From: Pseudomonadota bacterium
Lineage (GTDB): Bacteria; Pseudomonadota; Gammaproteobacteria; Xanthomonadales; Xanthomonadaceae
DNA: 25,253 nt
NCBI GenBank assembly: GCA_023425225.1
Contig: JAFADB010000087.1
Coordinates: forward strand, 1-25,253
Direction: 5' to 3'
The notes under the pieces are model-generated. The model was given only the letters and a program-made list of their open reading frames with translations. It was not told the origin of the DNA and made no database searches. Shown one piece after another: positions 23,381-25,253 of this stretch. Each line of letters opens with the position of its first letter. Within the stretch, counting starts at the first letter, position 1. Made by a program: the position numbers and the translations under genes.

Positions 23381-23591
23381 GCGCGGGGAGGCCTTGCCAC
23401 CTGCATGGTGGCCGACATCGTCCAGGCGTGCGGAGTTGCCACTGGCAGGCGTCGCCAGAACCCCGGTTCAGCCGCTGGCCGGGCAATTGGGTGGTGTCGA
23501 GATCATCGACGCGGAACAGGTTCTGCAGTGACGGGACGGCAGGGGGCGGATGGTTCGCGGGCCCGGATACGTACGGCGTATGCCGGCCTGC

Positions 23592-23882
23592 CTACGTCCG
23601 TGGCGGCGTCGCGTGGTGTCCCAGCTCCATTGCCCGCATGCCATCCACGCCGAGGTCCCAGCACACCTCGCACAGCAGCGGATCGACCGGCGCTTCGGCC
23701 GGTGGCAGCGTTCCGCGCAGGTGGAGCAGTTCCGCCTGCGCCGCTTCCTCCAGCCGGGCCAGTGCGGCCGTGCTTCGTGCCGGCCGGGCGGGAACGGCGG
23801 CCGCCGGCATCTCGCGCAGGATGCCGCCACGGATGCCCGTGGACAGCTCTGCGGCACGTTCGGCGGTGGGGTCGAGCAGCAT
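23592..23882 (-). CDS. Possible small protein, 96 aa, downstream of the chemoreceptor
   Basis: I do not recognise a family. The frame has strongly GC-biased third positions (about 80% by eye) and an Ala/Leu/Glu-rich composition like the real genes nearby, whereas other frames here are Arg/Cys/Ser-rich. Features: a probable amphipathic helix around RSTAALARLEEAAQAELLHL, a CEVC pair near the C-terminus, no signal peptide or membrane segment. It starts 79 bp after the chemoreceptor stop, on the same strand, with a hairpin between; a weak AGG ribosome site is rather far from the ATG. It could be a co-transcribed partner of the receptor or a chance open frame. Confidence 0.42.
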   Translation of the reverse strand: MLLDPTAERAAELSTGIRGGILREMPAAAVPARPARSTAALARLEEAAQAELLHLRGTLPPAEAPVDPLLCEVCWDLGVDGMRAMELGHHATPPRT

Positions 23883-23918
23883 CGTCAGGCACTACCTGGA
23901 CAAGACCGCTGAAGCCGA

Positions 23919-23940
23919 ATCCCCGGCGCAGGCCGGGGAT
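23919..23940. repeat. REP-like hairpin after the chemoreceptor gene
   Basis: ATCCCCGGC (23919-23927) pairs perfectly with GCCGGGGAT (23932-23940) around GCAG. It resembles the GTCCCCGC-N4-GCGGGGAC hairpins of the dispersed repeats at 464-483 and 7750-7769, and is flanked by GAAGCCGAA, also found in copy A. It is 22 bp past the chemoreceptor stop and may act as a terminator without a T tract. Confidence 0.55.
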
Positions 23941-23961
23941 CGTCTTCGATGCGGTCGGGGA

Positions 23962-25152
23962 TCAGAACAGTTCCACCGTGCCGGCCCCCATGTTCTGCTG
24001 GGCCACGGCCTTGTGCGGTGGCTTCTCCCACTCGCTGCGCATCTCGCGCAGGCGGCTGCCGACGCGCTGCAGCGCCGTGATCAGTTCGTGGTCGAACACG
24101 CCGCCATTGCGCTGCAGCAGTTCCTGCAGCGCCAGGGCTTCCTTGTTGATCGCGGTCAGGCGGTCGAGGTGGGTATGGACGCCGCCCAGCGCCTGGGTGG
24201 CGATGTCCTCGAACTGCAGGGCGCGCACCGCCTCGGCGACGCTGCCATCGATGGCGCGGCCGCACTCGGAGATCTCGCGCATGCCTTCGCCCAGGGCGGC
24301 GTTGATCGCCGCCACGTTGTCGAGCATCGCCGCGGCCTCGTTGCGCGCCTCGCGCGAGCGGTCCATGTCGCGCGAGGCCATCTGCGTGACCGTCTCGCGG
24401 ACCTTGGCGATGGCGTCCTTGGAACTGTGGGCCAGCTTGCGGATCTGCTCGTTGAAGGTGGTCGAGCGCTCGGACAGGTTGCGCACCTCGTCGGCTACCA
24501 CCGCGAAGCCGCGGCCGGCCTCGCCGGCGCGGGCGGCCTCGATGGCGGCGTTGAGCGCCAGCAGGTTGGTCTGGTCGGCGATCGACTTGACGTCCTCCAG
24601 CAGCGCGAAGATGCCGTCCAGGTGCTGGGCCATCTCGTCGATGTGGTGCACGGTGGTGCTGCTCTGGCCGCTGACCTGCTCCAGCGCCTCGACCAGCTGC
24701 TCCATGCGCTGGCTGGCGTGCTGGGCGAAGCGCGCCACGTCCACGCCGGCATGGCCGTCGTCGCCGGCGCGGTCGACGATCCGCGCCACCGCCTGCCCCT
24801 GCTGCCGCGACTTGCGGCTCATCGCATCGAAGCTGCCGCCCAGTCCGGCCACCGCCTGGCGGATCAGTTCGCGGGCGCGCTCGATCTCGCCGCGCGAGCC
24901 GTCGATCTCGTTGCCGACGAAGCTGCGCAGCTCGGTCAGCAACTGGTCCTGCTCGCGCAGGATGCGCAGGTGTTCGGGCGAGCGCCGGCTCTGGCTGTAG
25001 ATGGCCCACGCCGCGAATCCCAGCCAGCTGAGGGTCATGGTGGTCAGGATCGCCCAGCGTGCTGCGCCGGGCCAGTCGAAGCCGACCGCGACGGGGAACA
25101 GCAGGGTCAGCGCCAAAGGGGGGGCCAAGCGGATGAGGAGGTGTGAAGACAT
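23962..25152 (-). CDS. Methyl-accepting chemotaxis protein without periplasmic sensor domain
   Basis: A 396-aa chemoreceptor. Two hydrophobic segments (about 8-25 and 33-51) form a tight membrane hairpin with only a few residues between, so there is no periplasmic ligand domain and no HAMP domain is evident. The signalling tip is complete: SIADQTNLLALNAAIEAARA (190-209), then GEAGRGFAVVADEVRNLSER. The C-terminal helix has ALQFEDIATQAL (311-322), with D316 and Q320 spaced as in CheZ. The protein ends in TVELF, not the CheR/CheB pentapeptide NWETF. The start is ATG 25152: a longer open frame to 25227 overlaps a sigma-28 promoter and so cannot be the translated form. It probably signals through CheA with CheW or the CheV encoded here. 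Confidence 0.93.
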   Translation of the reverse strand: MSSHLLIRLAPPLALTLLFPVAVGFDWPGAARWAILTTMTLSWLGFAAWAIYSQSRRSPEHLRILREQDQLLTELRSFVGNEIDGSRGEIERARELIRQAVAGLGGSFDAMSRKSRQQGQAVARIVDRAGDDGHAGVDVARFAQHASQRMEQLVEALEQVSGQSSTTVHHIDEMAQHLDGIFALLEDVKSIADQTNLLALNAAIEAARAGEAGRGFAVVADEVRNLSERSTTFNEQIRKLAHSSKDAIAKVRETVTQMASRDMDRSREARNEAAAMLDNVAAINAALGEGMREISECGRAIDGSVAEAVRALQFEDIATQALGGVHTHLDRLTAINKEALALQELLQRNGGVFDHELITALQRVGSRLREMRSEWEKPPHKAVAQQNMGAGTVELF

Positions 25153-25180
25153 GGACGTTCTCGACAGAGTCACGGTTGCT

Positions 25181-25207
25181 GTATCGGCCGTGCCGTCGTC
25201 GTCTTTA
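25181..25207 (-). promoter_or_regulatory. Sigma-28 (FliA) promoter of the chemoreceptor
   Basis: On the minus strand TAAAGACG (25207-25200), an 11-nt spacer and GCCGATAC (25188-25181) match TAAAGTTT-N11-GCCGATAA at 5/8 and 7/8 with exact spacing. Transcription would start near 25174, about 22 nt before the ATG at 25152. It places the receptor in the late flagellar class. Confidence 0.82.
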
Positions 25208-25253
25208 ACGCTTCGGTTCCCCTGCACGGCGCCACGCGGACGGCGTTGCCGGG

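Larger units (their letters stand above)
22594..23591. other. About 1 kb without a convincing gene
   Basis: Open frames exist on both strands here, but their translations are rich in Arg, Cys, Ser and Pro, with no domain or ribosome site, unlike the Ala/Leu/Glu-rich genes on either side. The stretch holds an 11-G tract, a G-quadruplex motif and two hairpins, listed separately. It may be a decayed gene or an insertion-prone intergenic region. Confidence 0.6.

Noticed and set aside
23312..25000. 562-residue plus-strand open frame
   Set aside because: Runs antisense through the chemoreceptor gene and has Ser/Arg/Ala-rich shadow composition.

Overview
The window is one stretch of a high-GC Gram-negative chromosome, about two-thirds G+C by eye. 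It is almost entirely flagellar, chemotaxis and cyclic-di-GMP signalling genes. FlgH and FlgI (L and P rings) show it is diderm. The gene order flgL-K-J-I-H-G-F-E-D-C-B, cheV, then divergent flgA-flgM-flgN, the sigma-54 and sigma-28 promoter sequences, and the adjacent GGDEF-EAL-REC protein (the architecture of RavR of Xanthomonas campestris) point to the Xanthomonadaceae/Lysobacterales. I cannot fix the genus.

Layout. 1-601: intergenic space downstream of flgL, holding a strong hairpin, a dispersed repeat interrupted by an 88-bp insertion, and at the left edge the -35 half of what is probably the fliC sigma-28 promoter. 602-11776 (minus strand): eleven structural genes flgB to flgL, for the rod, hook, rings, rod cap/muramidase and hook-filament junction. 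The cluster is interrupted by an inverted-repeat element between flgB and flgC and by a 502-bp gap with a dispersed repeat between flgF and flgG. 11899-12852: cheV. 13106-14469 (plus strand): flgA, flgM, flgN. 14570-15817: soluble PAS histidine kinase. 15872-19717 (minus): ravR-like GGDEF-EAL-REC regulator and, upstream of it, a membrane PAS histidine kinase of the NarX type. 19807-22593 (plus): PAS-GGDEF-EAL phosphodiesterase. 22594-23591: about 1 kb with no convincing gene but with a G11 tract, a G-quadruplex motif and a perfect 11-bp hairpin. 23592-25152 (minus): a possible small gene and a chemoreceptor without a periplasmic domain.

Regulation can be read from the sequence. TGGCAC-N5-TTGC type sigma-54 elements lie in front of flgB (perfect), flgG and flgA (one mismatch each). 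TAAAG...-N11-GCCGATA type sigma-28 (FliA) elements lie in front of flgM and the chemoreceptor, and less exactly in front of cheV. This fits the usual hierarchy: a sigma-54 activator switches on the basal body and hook genes, and FliA then switches on the late genes and its own antagonist FlgM.

The most interesting points are: (i) the RavR-like protein has substitutions in both its cyclase and its phosphodiesterase active sites, while the neighbouring PAS-GGDEF-EAL protein keeps all EAL catalytic residues but has SDDEF in place of GGDEF, so no standard cyclase is encoded here; (ii) the chemoreceptor carries a CheZ-like D-x3-Q motif on its C-terminal helix; (iii) repeat elements have invaded the flagellar operon twice, and flgG has its own sigma-54 promoter just downstream of one of them.
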